From JBMDXB01 sp048594885 (GTDB taxonomy: Bacteria > Acidobacteriota > Vicinamibacteria > Vicinamibacterales > 2-12-FULL-66-21): a stretch of DNA of 64,000 nt. Shown piece after piece: positions 37,928 through 45,596 of the stretch. The notes beneath the pieces were generated by a model that did not search any database, was not told where the DNA came from, and worked only from the letters and a program-made list of their open reading frames with translations. The stretch is from assembly GCA_048594885.1 (NCBI GenBank), contig JBMDXB010000172.1, positions 42,117 through 106,116 of the forward strand, in the 5' to 3' direction. How positions within the stretch are numbered: position 1 is the stretch's first letter; every line of letters begins with the position of its first letter. Both the position numbers and the translations under genes were made by a program.

Positions 37928-39379
37928 TCAGTAGCCCTCCGGGGGGACGAATCGCATCCCGAGCTGTTCGACGAGCTTGCCGAAGTGAATCAACTCCTCT
38001 TCAGCATAATGTGGCGCCGCAATCTGCAACCCGATGGGCAATCCGCTCGCGCTTCTCCCCGCCGGAACGACGAGCACGGGATTTCCGCACGCGCTGTACG
38101 GCGCCGTGAACGGGAGGACGTAATCTCCGTAGGCCAGCGTCGTTCCATCCAGATTGACAGGCCGGCTCTTGTGGTTGTGGCGGAAGGCCGGACCGGCCGC
38201 GATGGGACTGACGATGAAGTCGTACTCGTCGAATTGCCGATCGAGCTCCGCCACGAGATCCATCCGCTGTTTGATCGCGCGGCTGACGTCGACGAAACGC
38301 AGATTGAGTCCGGTGTGCAGCGCGCCGAGCATCGGCGTGACCGCGCCACGTCCCATCGTTCTGAGCTGGTATTTGATGATCTGGCGAACGATCCACGACG
38401 AGTCCTGGCCCAGGATCGCGCCGAACAGGATGCCCCACACTGCATACGCGCTGTCCAGCCACGCCTGATCGAAGGAACGCTTCGCCGTTCTGACGCCTGC
38501 GCCTTCCAGCGTGCGAATGAACTCGCCGAGCACACGCCTCGTGTCATCGCCGCACGACACGCGACCCGCGTCGTCGAACCACGCGACGCGGTACTGCTCG
38601 AGGTGACGCTTCCCTCTCGGCCTCGCCGGCAGGTGGAAGAAGTATCGCCAGCTCGCTTCGTTGATCACCGTCCACGCCAGCTCGATGTCCGCCATCGTCC
38701 GCGCGAGCGGTCCGGCGCTCGCCATGGCGACGAAGCCCGAGCGGCTGCCGGGCAGCGGCGGCACGTGCCCCTCGCCGTGCATGCCCATGTTGTCGGTCGG
38801 CTTCAGCCCGAAGACACCGCAGAAATGCGACGGCAGCCGGATCGAGCCGCCCATGTCGCTGCCGAACTCCATCGCGGTCAGACCCGCGGCGACGGCTGCC
38901 GCTCCTCCACCGGTGCTGCCGCCAGGCGTCCGCGCGGTGTCCCACGGGTTGTTTGCCGCCGGATAGATCGGCCCGTAGCTCTGAAAATCGGCGAGCATCG
39001 TCGGGATGTTCGTCTTGCCGAGAATCGCGGCGCCGGCCTCCTTCACGCGCTGGACGACGAACGCGTCGCTCGTCGCGACGTTGTGTCTGAGCTGCGGCGT
39101 GTTGACCGTCGTCTTCAGCCCGGCGATGTTGAACGATTCCTTCACCGTGACGGCCACGCCGTGCAGCGGGCCGCGCACGGCGCCGTTCTTCAGCTCCTCG
39201 TCGCGCTCGCGGGCCGTGCGAACGGCGTCGTCCTCGTTGCCGATGACGATGGCATGGAGCGTGGGATTGTGCCGCCGGATGCGATCGAGGTACAGCCGGA
39301 CGCGGTCGTGAGATGACGTGCGCCCGTCGCGAATATCGGCAGCCTGCGCGGTGGCTGGCGCGAACGGTGAATCAGCCAC
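37928..39379 (-). CDS. Amidase signature family hydrolase
   Basis: A 483-residue protein of the amidase signature family. The Ser-cisSer-Lys triad is visible: Lys in GVAVTVKESFNIAG (about residue 80), cis-Ser in TPGGSTGGGAAAVAAG and the nucleophile Ser in GSDMGGSIRLPSHFCGVFGLKPT. The C-terminal half ends with GNPVLVVPAGRSASGLPIGLQI. The substrate is unknown; family members hydrolyse amides, acyl-ureas or mis-acylated Gln/Asn-tRNA. The gatB/gatC partners are absent here, so a GatA role is unlikely. It overlaps the cyclophilin gene by 8 bp. Confidence 0.9.
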   Translation of the reverse strand: MADSPFAPATAQAADIRDGRTSSHDRVRLYLDRIRRHNPTLHAIVIGNEDDAVRTARERDEELKNGAVRGPLHGVAVTVKESFNIAGLKTTVNTPQLRHNVATSDAFVVQRVKEAGAAILGKTNIPTMLADFQSYGPIYPAANNPWDTARTPGGSTGGGAAAVAAGLTAMEFGSDMGGSIRLPSHFCGVFGLKPTDNMGMHGEGHVPPLPGSRSGFVAMASAGPLARTMADIELAWTVINEASWRYFFHLPARPRGKRHLEQYRVAWFDDAGRVSCGDDTRRVLGEFIRTLEGAGVRTAKRSFDQAWLDSAYAVWGILFGAILGQDSSWIVRQIIKYQLRTMGRGAVTPMLGALHTGLNLRFVDVSRAIKQRMDLVAELDRQFDEYDFIVSPIAAGPAFRHNHKSRPVNLDGTTLAYGDYVLPFTAPYSACGNPVLVVPAGRSASGLPIGLQIAAPHYAEEELIHFGKLVEQLGMRFVPPEGY

Positions 39380-39965
39380 GGCGACGGTACGCTTTCAGGA
39401 TCTTGATCGGAGGCTGCAGCGACTCCGTCGCGTACGGGCCTTCGTTGCCCGTCGGCGACTGGTGGATCGCCTTGACGACGTCCATGCCGCCGACGACGCG
39501 GCCGAACACCGCGAACCCCTGGCCGTCGGCGTGTCGCTTGCCGCCGAAGTCGAGCTCAGGCTGATCGCCGATGGTGATGAAGAACGAGGCGGTGGCCGAA
39601 TCAGGCGCACTTCTCGCCATCGACACCGCGCCGTTCACGTGCTTCAGCCCGGTAGCGTTCGTGCGCTCCAATGCGGTGGGTGGAAACTGCTCCTTCGTCC
39701 GGGCCCGATTGATCTGGAACTGAATCACCTCGATGACGACGTCGTGGCGGATCGTGTTGTCGCGGCGAACCGCGCGGTTGACGACCCCACCGTCGTAGAA
39801 ACCGCCGTCCACGTACTTGAGGAAGTTGGCGGACGTGACCGGAGCCCGCCCGGCGTTCACCTCGATTTCGATCGTGCCCTTCTCGGTCTCGAAGACGACG
39901 ACGGCTGGCGCGCCCTGGCCGGCGGCGACGCCGAGGACCAGGACGAACAGTATGGCGTGCACCAT
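39372..39965 (-). CDS. Cyclophilin-type peptidyl-prolyl cis-trans isomerase, exported
   Basis: A 197-residue protein. A hydrophobic N-terminus (HAILFVLVLGVAAGQGA) implies export. The cyclophilin fold follows: FETEKGTIEIEVNAGRAPVTSANFLKYVDGGFYDG, then VSMARSAPDSATASFFITIGDQPELDF and FAVFGRVVGGMDVVKAI. The RTxxxxN-type active site is modified (AVRRDNT), so activity may be reduced. It probably helps fold secreted proteins. Its stop lies 8 bp inside the amidase gene. Confidence 0.9.
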   Translation of the reverse strand: MVHAILFVLVLGVAAGQGAPAVVVFETEKGTIEIEVNAGRAPVTSANFLKYVDGGFYDGGVVNRAVRRDNTIRHDVVIEVIQFQINRARTKEQFPPTALERTNATGLKHVNGAVSMARSAPDSATASFFITIGDQPELDFGGKRHADGQGFAVFGRVVGGMDVVKAIHQSPTGNEGPYATESLQPPIKILKAYRRRG

Positions 39966-39974
39966 CCGTCGAGT

Positions 39975-42008
39975 CTATACGCGATGGAGTGCGTACACCT
40001 TCGCTTCCCACGCGAAGATCGGCTCGCGCCCGACCCACACTTGCGGCACGTCGCGGTCCTGGGTGATCTCGCGCCATCGCATGCCTGCGGGAGTCGCCGG
40101 CCAGTTCGGCACGCGGTACTCGGCCTCCGGACTGCCGGCGTTGGCGCTGACGAAATCGGAGAAGTTCGCGACGACGACGACCTGGCTGTCGCTGTTTGGC
40201 CGTCCACGGCGCCACACGACGACGCGCTTGCCGTCGTTGAAATCGGCGTGGATGAAGTCGGTATCGTTGATGGACAGCGCGTCGGACGCCGTGCGGAACT
40301 TGACGAGACGTGCGACGTACTCGAACACGCGGCGCCGGAACGGATCGTCGAGGCGATCGAAGTTGACGGCGTCGCGCTGCTTCGGCGGGTGTCTGACGCT
40401 CAGGTCGTGCTCGTCGGCGAATTCGTCGCCGGCGAGGATCATCGGCACGCCAACCGCCGTCAGCAGGCACGCGAACGCGAGCTTGATGCGTTCCTCCTTG
40501 AGCGCGATGCCGTTGTTGTCGAGGAAGTTGAACAGGCGCTCGTTGCGGAAGCCCTCGACGTCGTGGCTGCCGACGTAGTTGACCGCCTGCGCGCCGTCGT
40601 CGAATCCGAGTAGGCGGCAGTCGATCATCTTGCGAACCGTCCACTCGAAACTCGGCTCCTCATCGTCGCTGCGGCCGAGGATTGCATTGCGGACCATGCG
40701 CTTGAAGTCCTCGTTCCACAATCCATCGAGCCGCTTCTGCTTCAGCAGGCCGAGCGGCACCGAGAGTTCCTCGCCGACGACGAGGAACGTGGCCTCGGAG
40801 CCGTCGCGCTCGCGCCACGTGCGGCGGGCGAGATCCTTGAACTCCTGCACGAAGTCCCAGTTCGCCACGTTGTTCACGCTGTCCATGCGGACGCCGTCGA
40901 TCGCAAAGCCGGTCATCCAGCGCAGCAGCTGCGCCTTCATCAACTGACGCGCCGGCGCGGTCATCGCCGTACCGCCGGACACGGGGTCGTATCCCGTGAC
41001 CTGGCGGGCGTATCGCCACAACTGACCGCCGAACGCGTCACGGGTTCCCTGGCCGCTCGATTGCTGTGCGTCCGCGTCGTCCGGGGTCGCGCGGGGATCG
41101 ATGTGGAAGTCGGGGAAGTTCACGGTCTCCATCGCGGCGCGGGTGCCGAAGGCCATCACCATGTCGGCGATGAAGCGGATGCCGCGCGCGTGACACGCGT
41201 CGATGAGCGACGTCAGATCGCCGTGCGGCGTCGGTGACGAGTTGCCGACAGGAAAGCCGAGATCGTGATCGGGCGCGAAGTAGTTGCTCGTCGCGTAGCC
41301 CCATTCGCGCTCGACGAAACTGTCGGCCGGTGGCAGCAGCTCGAGGGCGTTGACACCGAGTTCCGCCAGATGACTGCGCCCTTCGCGAAGCGCTCGTGTG
41401 CCGGCGAAGTTCATGCCGTCGGATTGTTCATCGATGAGCGCGCGCACATCGCGGAACGTGCCGACGCCGATTTGCGGATCTCCCTGGACGTTCACCTTCG
41501 TCCATGACGTCGGCAGCTCGTAAACCACCATGCGGTTGTTGGCGGGCGCGAGAGCCGAATCGATGGGGCGCGCAGGCACGCACGTCTGCCCGTCCGGATC
41601 GCATGCGACGAGCTCGCCGTTCTCGAACTTCACCACGGCCGCGGCATGGCCGTCGTCGCTGGCGAGACGCCAGTCGACGGTGAATGCCGTCGGATCGGTG
41701 CAGACGACACGCCGGCCGCTGTCGGCAGCCGTGCTGTCGGTGACCTCGAACCAGTAGTGATACACCTCGCCTTCGGCGAGATCGCATCGCATCGCGTCGA
41801 CGCGCCAGACGTCGGGAAAATCGGGCGACTGTTCGAGCGGCACCACCCGACCGCCTTCGAGCGTCGGCGGATTGCCGGCGGCGAACTGTCCGATGACGAG
41901 CGCGGGGACGGGGTGCGTGTGGTGCGGCCGCCAGAGCACGAATGCGGTCCGTCTGAGTTCGAAGAGGTGGGCTGTCGCGAGGTCGAAGGCGTGCGCTGCG
42001 ATGGTCAT
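39975..42008 (-). CDS. GH13 alpha-amylase family glycosidase
   Basis: A 677-residue cytoplasmic-looking protein without a signal peptide. An N-terminal CBM48-like beta domain (about 1-120) precedes the TIM barrel, with LGVNALELLPPADSF, GIRFIADMVMAFG (region I), nucleophile Asp in FAIDGVRMDSVNN, acid/base Glu in FLVVGEELS, and Asp in NYVGSHDVEGF. The end is a beta-sandwich. This is the layout of glycogen-debranching or branching-like and trehalohydrolase-like enzymes; the exact linkage cannot be told. It is the last ordinary gene before the tRNA integration hotspot. Confidence 0.88.
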   Translation of the reverse strand: MTIAAHAFDLATAHLFELRRTAFVLWRPHHTHPVPALVIGQFAAGNPPTLEGGRVVPLEQSPDFPDVWRVDAMRCDLAEGEVYHYWFEVTDSTAADSGRRVVCTDPTAFTVDWRLASDDGHAAAVVKFENGELVACDPDGQTCVPARPIDSALAPANNRMVVYELPTSWTKVNVQGDPQIGVGTFRDVRALIDEQSDGMNFAGTRALREGRSHLAELGVNALELLPPADSFVEREWGYATSNYFAPDHDLGFPVGNSSPTPHGDLTSLIDACHARGIRFIADMVMAFGTRAAMETVNFPDFHIDPRATPDDADAQQSSGQGTRDAFGGQLWRYARQVTGYDPVSGGTAMTAPARQLMKAQLLRWMTGFAIDGVRMDSVNNVANWDFVQEFKDLARRTWRERDGSEATFLVVGEELSVPLGLLKQKRLDGLWNEDFKRMVRNAILGRSDDEEPSFEWTVRKMIDCRLLGFDDGAQAVNYVGSHDVEGFRNERLFNFLDNNGIALKEERIKLAFACLLTAVGVPMILAGDEFADEHDLSVRHPPKQRDAVNFDRLDDPFRRRVFEYVARLVKFRTASDALSINDTDFIHADFNDGKRVVVWRRGRPNSDSQVVVVANFSDFVSANAGSPEAEYRVPNWPATPAGMRWREITQDRDVPQVWVGREPIFAWEAKVYALHRV

Positions 42009-42174
42009 GACCGTCCTCCGCGGAAAGCGTCAACGGAAGCTGGCGGGGACCGGAGCGTACTACGAACCGCCGGCGAGGCGTCTCATCAGTTCAGACGATT
42101 TCGCGGTGCGGATTCGGGACGATTCGGAGGTATCGCGTGGCCCGATTACGGTCCGGCTTGGGCTCCGAGCGCGG

Positions 42175-42180
42175 TACAAT
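42175..42180 (+). promoter_or_regulatory. -10 element of the split tRNA-Arg gene
   Basis: TACAAT, 15 bp upstream of the 5' tRNA half, fits a -10 box with transcription starting about 8 nt before the mature tRNA 5' end. If still active it would now read into the inserted element. No convincing -35 hexamer is seen. Confidence 0.45.
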
Positions 42181-42195
42181 CGACCGACGCCACAC

Positions 42196-42234
42196 GCGCC
42201 CGTAGCTCAGGTGGATAGAGCATCGGCCTTCTAA
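42196..42234 (+). pseudogene. 5' half of tRNA-Arg(TCT), interrupted in the anticodon loop
   Basis: The sequence runs through the acceptor strand GCGCCCG, D-arm GCTC...GAGC, anticodon-stem strand TCGGC and the full anticodon loop CTTCTAA, then abruptly leaves the tRNA pattern. The expected stem partner GCCGA, with a matching T-arm, acceptor strand and CCA, is found only at 54,826-54,863. It is the left attachment-site half (attL) of the inserted DNA. Confidence 0.9.
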
Positions 42235-42304
42235 TGCAAGGCCCCTCGATTCAAGACGCAGTTTGCGGGCGGAAATCGTGTGTTCTCGATCGCGCGCGGG
42301 TTCT

Positions 42305-42327
42305 GGGGGTGCATTAGGGGTGCGGCG
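42305..42327. repeat. Direct repeat, left copy (probable integrase arm-type site)
   Basis: It is composed of two GGGGTGC-type boxes about 11 bp apart and is 21/23 identical to 46,915-46,937. It lies 71 bp inside the left core. Paired short direct repeats inside both ends of an integrated element are typical arm-type binding sites of tyrosine integrases. Confidence 0.65.
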
Positions 42328-42398
42328 TTTGACGCCGTTTTCCGGCCGTCGCACCCATGAGGAACCGGGTCCTCGATTCGCGTTACGATGCTCATCAG

Positions 42399-42475
42399 GC
42401 GCCCGTAGCTCAATCGGATAGAGCGGAGGCCTTCTAAGCCTCAGGCTGGGGGTTCGATTCCCTCCGGGCGCGCCA
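42399..42475 (+). tRNA. tRNA-Arg (anticodon TCT)
   Basis: A complete 77-nt cloverleaf: acceptor GCGCCCG/CGGGCGC, D-arm GCTC...GAGC, anticodon stem GAGGC/GCCTC with loop CTTCTAA (anticodon TCT, codon AGA), variable loop, T-arm with TTCGATT loop, discriminator G and encoded CCA. It sits only 165 bp inside the left end of element 1 and so probably replaces the tRNA-Arg destroyed by insertion. Its stems differ from both orphan halves, so it is not a simple recombination product of them. Confidence 0.95.
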
Positions 42476-42491
42476 TCCCATCGGATGCTTT

Positions 42492-43068
42492 ATGCCATCG
42501 ATCCGGTTCCAAGCAAACATCACAATTGGATCTCAAGCGATCGTCAAACTGCCAAAGGCTGCTAGCAGCAAACTTCCCTCACGAGGTATGACCGTCGTGG
42601 AAGGCACGTTTGACGGCCATGCGTTTCAAGCACCGCTCGAGCCTGACGGGAACGGAAGCCACTGGTTCAAGATCACCGACACGATGCTCAGGGCTGCGAG
42701 AGCAGCCGTGGGTGATCGTGTGTCCATTGTGATCGCGCCGATGGCAGTGTGGCCGGAACCCGATGTGCCTGCGGATTTGAGAAGAGCGCTTGCGTCGGAT
42801 CCGCAGGCGCGCAGCGCATGGACGGACATCACGCCCTTGGCGCGCTGGGATTGGATCCGCTGGATACGGTCAACCAGAAAATCCGGCTACTCGGACGATC
42901 CGAATCGAAGAGACGCTCTCGAAACTCAGATCGGGGAAGCGAGCGGCCTGCTGCTTCGATCGCAGCCAGTGCACTGATCCTGAAATGTCCCGCGCTGGCG
43001 TGCTGCTCGAACTAACACCGGCAGGAGAAGAATCCCCGGTGCGTGCGACTCGATCGAGAAGAACCTGA
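42492..43068 (+). pseudogene. DUF1905/YdeI-type protein, broken by a 1-base frameshift
   Basis: Residues 1-95 match the DUF1905 barrel (FQANITIGSQAIVKLPKAAS...GMTVVEGTFDGHAFQAPLEP). The YdeI/OmdA C-domain starts with DWIRWIRSTR. At an A4 run (42,878-42,881) the frame is lost and ends at 42,977. In the +1 frame the family sequence goes on as NPATRTIRIEETLSKLRSGKRAACCFDRSQCTDPE up to 43,068. One extra A in the run explains this. The expected product is about 190 residues of the 'bacteriocin-protection' YdeI family, whose true role is unclear. Confidence 0.8.
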
Positions 43069-43124
43069 CATGCAGCAACCGCTGCGGTTGATCACACTTC
43101 GCGCGCCAGGCGGCAACGTTCATC

Positions 43125-43730
43125 ATGGCCTCAGTCGTTCCAGGGTCAGGAAAGATCAAGACCTTTCGCACTGAAGCGACGTTCGAATCCTGGATGCGCA
43201 AGAACCACGCACGTGAGCGTGAAGTGTGGCTGCGCATCTACAAGAAGGGCTCCGGCGTGCCGTCGATCACGATTGCAGAAGCCCTCGACGTCGTGCTGTG
43301 CTGGGGATGGATCGATGGCCTCCGCAGGGCGTTCGATGGACGCTCCTATCTGCAGCGCTACACGCCGCGCCGGGCGAAGAGCATTTGGAGTCAGATCAAC
43401 CGCGAGCACGTCGCGCGATTGACGAAGGCCGGGCGCATGACGCCGCACGGACAGCGGCACGTGGACGCGGCGAAGGCGGATGGCCGTTGGAACGCTGCAT
43501 ACGCGCCGATGCGCGGCGCGTTGGACGACAATTTCCCCATCGATCTGCGAAAGGCGATCGAAGCGAGTCCGCGCGCGCGGAAGACGTTTCAGTCGCTAGG
43601 ACGGCAGAATCTTTATGCACTTGCGTTTCGCACCGCCAACATGAAGACACCAGCTGGACGGGCGAGGAAAATCGCCGCACTGGTGGAGATGCTGGAACGC
43701 GGTGAACGCCCTCACCCGGAACGTCGCTGA
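43125..43730 (+). CDS. YdeI/OmdA family protein
   Basis: A 201-residue protein matching the YdeI family: FRTEATFESWMRKNHAREREVWLRIYKKGSG, then EALDVVLCWGWIDGLRRAFDGRSYLQRYTPRRAKSIWSQINREHVARL, and the helical C-terminus ending in TPAGRARKIAALVEMLERGERPHP. These proteins are often annotated as bacteriocin-protection or OmpD-associated on thin evidence. Next to a second, frameshifted family member, it hints at a small cluster of stress or envelope genes on element 1. Confidence 0.88.
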   Translation: MASVVPGSGKIKTFRTEATFESWMRKNHAREREVWLRIYKKGSGVPSITIAEALDVVLCWGWIDGLRRAFDGRSYLQRYTPRRAKSIWSQINREHVARLTKAGRMTPHGQRHVDAAKADGRWNAAYAPMRGALDDNFPIDLRKAIEASPRARKTFQSLGRQNLYALAFRTANMKTPAGRARKIAALVEMLERGERPHPERR

Positions 43731-43761
43731 GGTCGCTTGTGCACCCACGGAGGACCCGGCC

Positions 43762-44268
43762 ATGCAACTGACCCAAGTATTTCTCGATCAGCTCGAACGC
43801 GAAGCCGCGCGCACGCGCGGTGCCCTCGAAAGTGTTCCGAGGGGCAAAGATGACTGGGCACCTCACCCCAAATCGATGCCGCTGCTGCGCCTCGCTGGAC
43901 TCGTTGCGTCGATGCCCTCGTGGATTGCGCTCATCATCAAGCAGGACGAGCTGGAGCTCAGTCCCCCGGCGGGTCAGGGACAGTATCAGCAGCCGACAGT
44001 GGACGGTCTTGTCGCGGCGCTCGACAAGGCCGTGCAGGACGGGCGCGCTGCGCTCGCGGGCACCACGGATGATTTTCTGCTGACGACCAACTGGAAGCTC
44101 CTCGTGCAGGGCAAGGTCGTCATGGACCAGCCGCGTCACGTCGTGCTCGTTGATACCTTCAACCATCTCGCCCACCATCGAGGTCAGCTGACGGTGTACC
44201 TACGGCTCAACGACCGTTCGGTGCCCGCGATTTACGGCCCGTCGGCCGACGACAAGCACTTCGCGTAA
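43762..44268 (+). CDS. DinB family protein (putative metal-dependent thiol transferase fold)
   Basis: The protein is 168 residues from the ATG at 43,762 (the open frame reaches back to 43,702). It is a four-helix DinB/YfiT-like protein with metal-ligand candidates in LRLAGLVASMPSW, near residue 50 (the usual first His is not obvious), and in DTFNHLAHHRGQLTVYLRL near residue 135. Relatives use bacillithiol or mycothiol; the substrate is unknown here. It follows the YdeI gene closely and probably shares its transcript. Confidence 0.85.
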   Translation: MQLTQVFLDQLEREAARTRGALESVPRGKDDWAPHPKSMPLLRLAGLVASMPSWIALIIKQDELELSPPAGQGQYQQPTVDGLVAALDKAVQDGRAALAGTTDDFLLTTNWKLLVQGKVVMDQPRHVVLVDTFNHLAHHRGQLTVYLRLNDRSVPAIYGPSADDKHFA

Positions 44269-44620
44269 CCGCGAGTCCCGGCGGCTGTCCGTCAGGCCCG
44301 TGAGCGACGGCCGCTCCGTGAGGCCACCCGCTCCTTGACTGGACGAGGATGAATCCCGAATCTCTGATCGTTCCGCGCGATCTATGAGAACTTATAAGGT
44401 GGAGCTGCGGCAGCGATCTTGGTGAAAATTGCTCTTTCGCCCTCACCTCGCGCCCTCGGGATTCCCCGTCAGGCCCCGGCCAGCATGTACGCCAGGCCGG
44501 CCGGGGAGAGCAGCGCCGCGACGTCAGCCGGGCGACCGATTGCCCGCTCGTTGATGGTGCGTCATGAGGGATCGAGGTCGAGACGAATGAGCGAGGTGGC
44601 CGACCACGAGATCGACGACT
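44269..44620. other. Gap without recognisable gene (352 bp)
   Basis: It lies between the DinB gene and the convergent SRPBCC gene. Frames here are short and have no recognisable domain. A low-GC patch with CTTATAAGG (about 44,391-44,400) may be a promoter relic. No inverted repeat or IS end was seen. Confidence 0.5.
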
Positions 44621-45109
44621 TCATGACCGTCCCACGCTCGCGCCCAGCGTGACGAGGAGCTCGTCCAGTTGCTCGAATGTCTCGCTCGTCGCATCCGCCG
44701 CGCCGGTGCCGGCTGCGTCGAGAGCTTCCTTCGAGGGATAGAGCTCGTGCAGGACCACCAGCGTCTTGCCACCTTTTTCCTCGAAGGTCACCGTTGTGAC
44801 CGGCCCATCCTCACCACCTTCGTCATTGGTCCAGACGAGGCGCGAGTGCGGTGTCACTTCGATATACCTACCGAAGAACTCGTCAGGGTGTGAGGCATCG
44901 TGACCGAACACCAAACGGTACCTGCCCCCGACACGAACATCCATCTCGCAGGAACGCAAGAACATGCCCATCGACTTCGGCACCCACCACTGCTTGAACA
45001 GTTCGGGCTTGGTCCACGCCTCGAACACGATGCGCGCTGGAGCGTTGAAAGTTCGCGTGACGACGAGCTCACGCTCGGACGTCCGTTCCACAGTCGTGCG
45101 GTTCTTCAT
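44621..45109 (-). CDS. SRPBCC/AHSA1 domain protein
   Basis: The protein is 162 residues from the ATG at 45,109. It has the START/AHSA1 pattern: ELVVTRTFNAPARIVFEAWTKPELFKQWWVP, DVRVGGRYRLVFG, EVTPHSRLVWTNDEGGEDGPVTTVTFEEKGGKTLVVLHELYPSKEALD and a C-terminal helix FEQLDELLVTLG. Such small hydrophobic-pocket proteins are very often paired with an ArsR regulator, as here, where the two genes overlap or nearly touch. The ligand is unknown. Confidence 0.9.
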   Translation of the reverse strand: MKNRTTVERTSERELVVTRTFNAPARIVFEAWTKPELFKQWWVPKSMGMFLRSCEMDVRVGGRYRLVFGHDASHPDEFFGRYIEVTPHSRLVWTNDEGGEDGPVTTVTFEEKGGKTLVVLHELYPSKEALDAAGTGAADATSETFEQLDELLVTLGASVGRS

Positions 45110-45119
45110 CGGGGTGGCC

Positions 45120-45485
45120 TCACTCTCTCTTCTTGCGTCCATCGACCTTCTCCTTCCGTTTCAACTCCTCGACAACCTTGTCCAACTCGTCGAAGCGCGC
45201 GTCCCAGAGTTGGCGATACCTCTCGATCCAGGCCGTCTCTTCCTCCAATCGGCGCGGGCCGATCTTGCAGGTCCGCACGCGCCCGACCTTCTCTGTGGTG
45301 ACGAGCCCGGCCTGCTCCAAGACGCCGACGTGCTTCTTCATGCCCGTGAGGGTCATGTGGAACGTCTCGGCAAGGTCCGTAATCGAAGCGTCGGAACGCC
45401 CGAGCCGCTCCAGAACGCCGCGTCGGGTGGCGTCCGAGAGCGCGGCGAACGAGGCATCGAGCGAGGCTTGCGTATACTGAACCAT
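45120..45485 (-). CDS. ArsR family transcriptional regulator
   Basis: The protein is 121 residues from the ATG at 45,485. Winged helix: FAALSDATRRGVLERLGRSDASITDLAETFHMTLTGMKKHVGVLEQAGLVTTEKVGRVRTC, then a helical tail rich in Lys/Glu. It lacks the ELCVCDL metal-site cysteines, as usual for ArsR proteins paired with SRPBCC partners. It is first in the two-gene unit. A perfect palindrome covering its own start codon is a clear candidate operator. Confidence 0.92.
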   Translation of the reverse strand: MVQYTQASLDASFAALSDATRRGVLERLGRSDASITDLAETFHMTLTGMKKHVGVLEQAGLVTTEKVGRVRTCKIGPRRLEEETAWIERYRQLWDARFDELDKVVEELKRKEKVDGRKKRE

Positions 45486-45500
45486 GTGGTTCAGTATACG
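45471..45500. promoter_or_regulatory. 30-bp perfect palindrome over the ArsR start codon (operator)
   Basis: Arms CGTATACTGAACCA (45,471-45,484) and its exact complement (45,487-45,500) are separated by 2 bp. On the minus strand the ATG of the ArsR gene lies at the centre. The outer GTATAC doubles as an AT-rich -10-like element. A repressor bound here would block both transcription and start-region access, so tight autoregulation is expected. Confidence 0.85.
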
Positions 45501-45596
45501 CAGTACGGGGCGGCTATGCAAGGGGAAACCGAGCCCGCGCGTCGCCGGCCGCCGTTCCGCCCTTTAGGTGCTGCCTCCTGACGCCACACCGAAATT

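Noticed and set aside
37928..39379. gatA
   Set aside because: No gatB or gatC nearby, and the C-terminal region is not GatA-like; a general amidase is safer.
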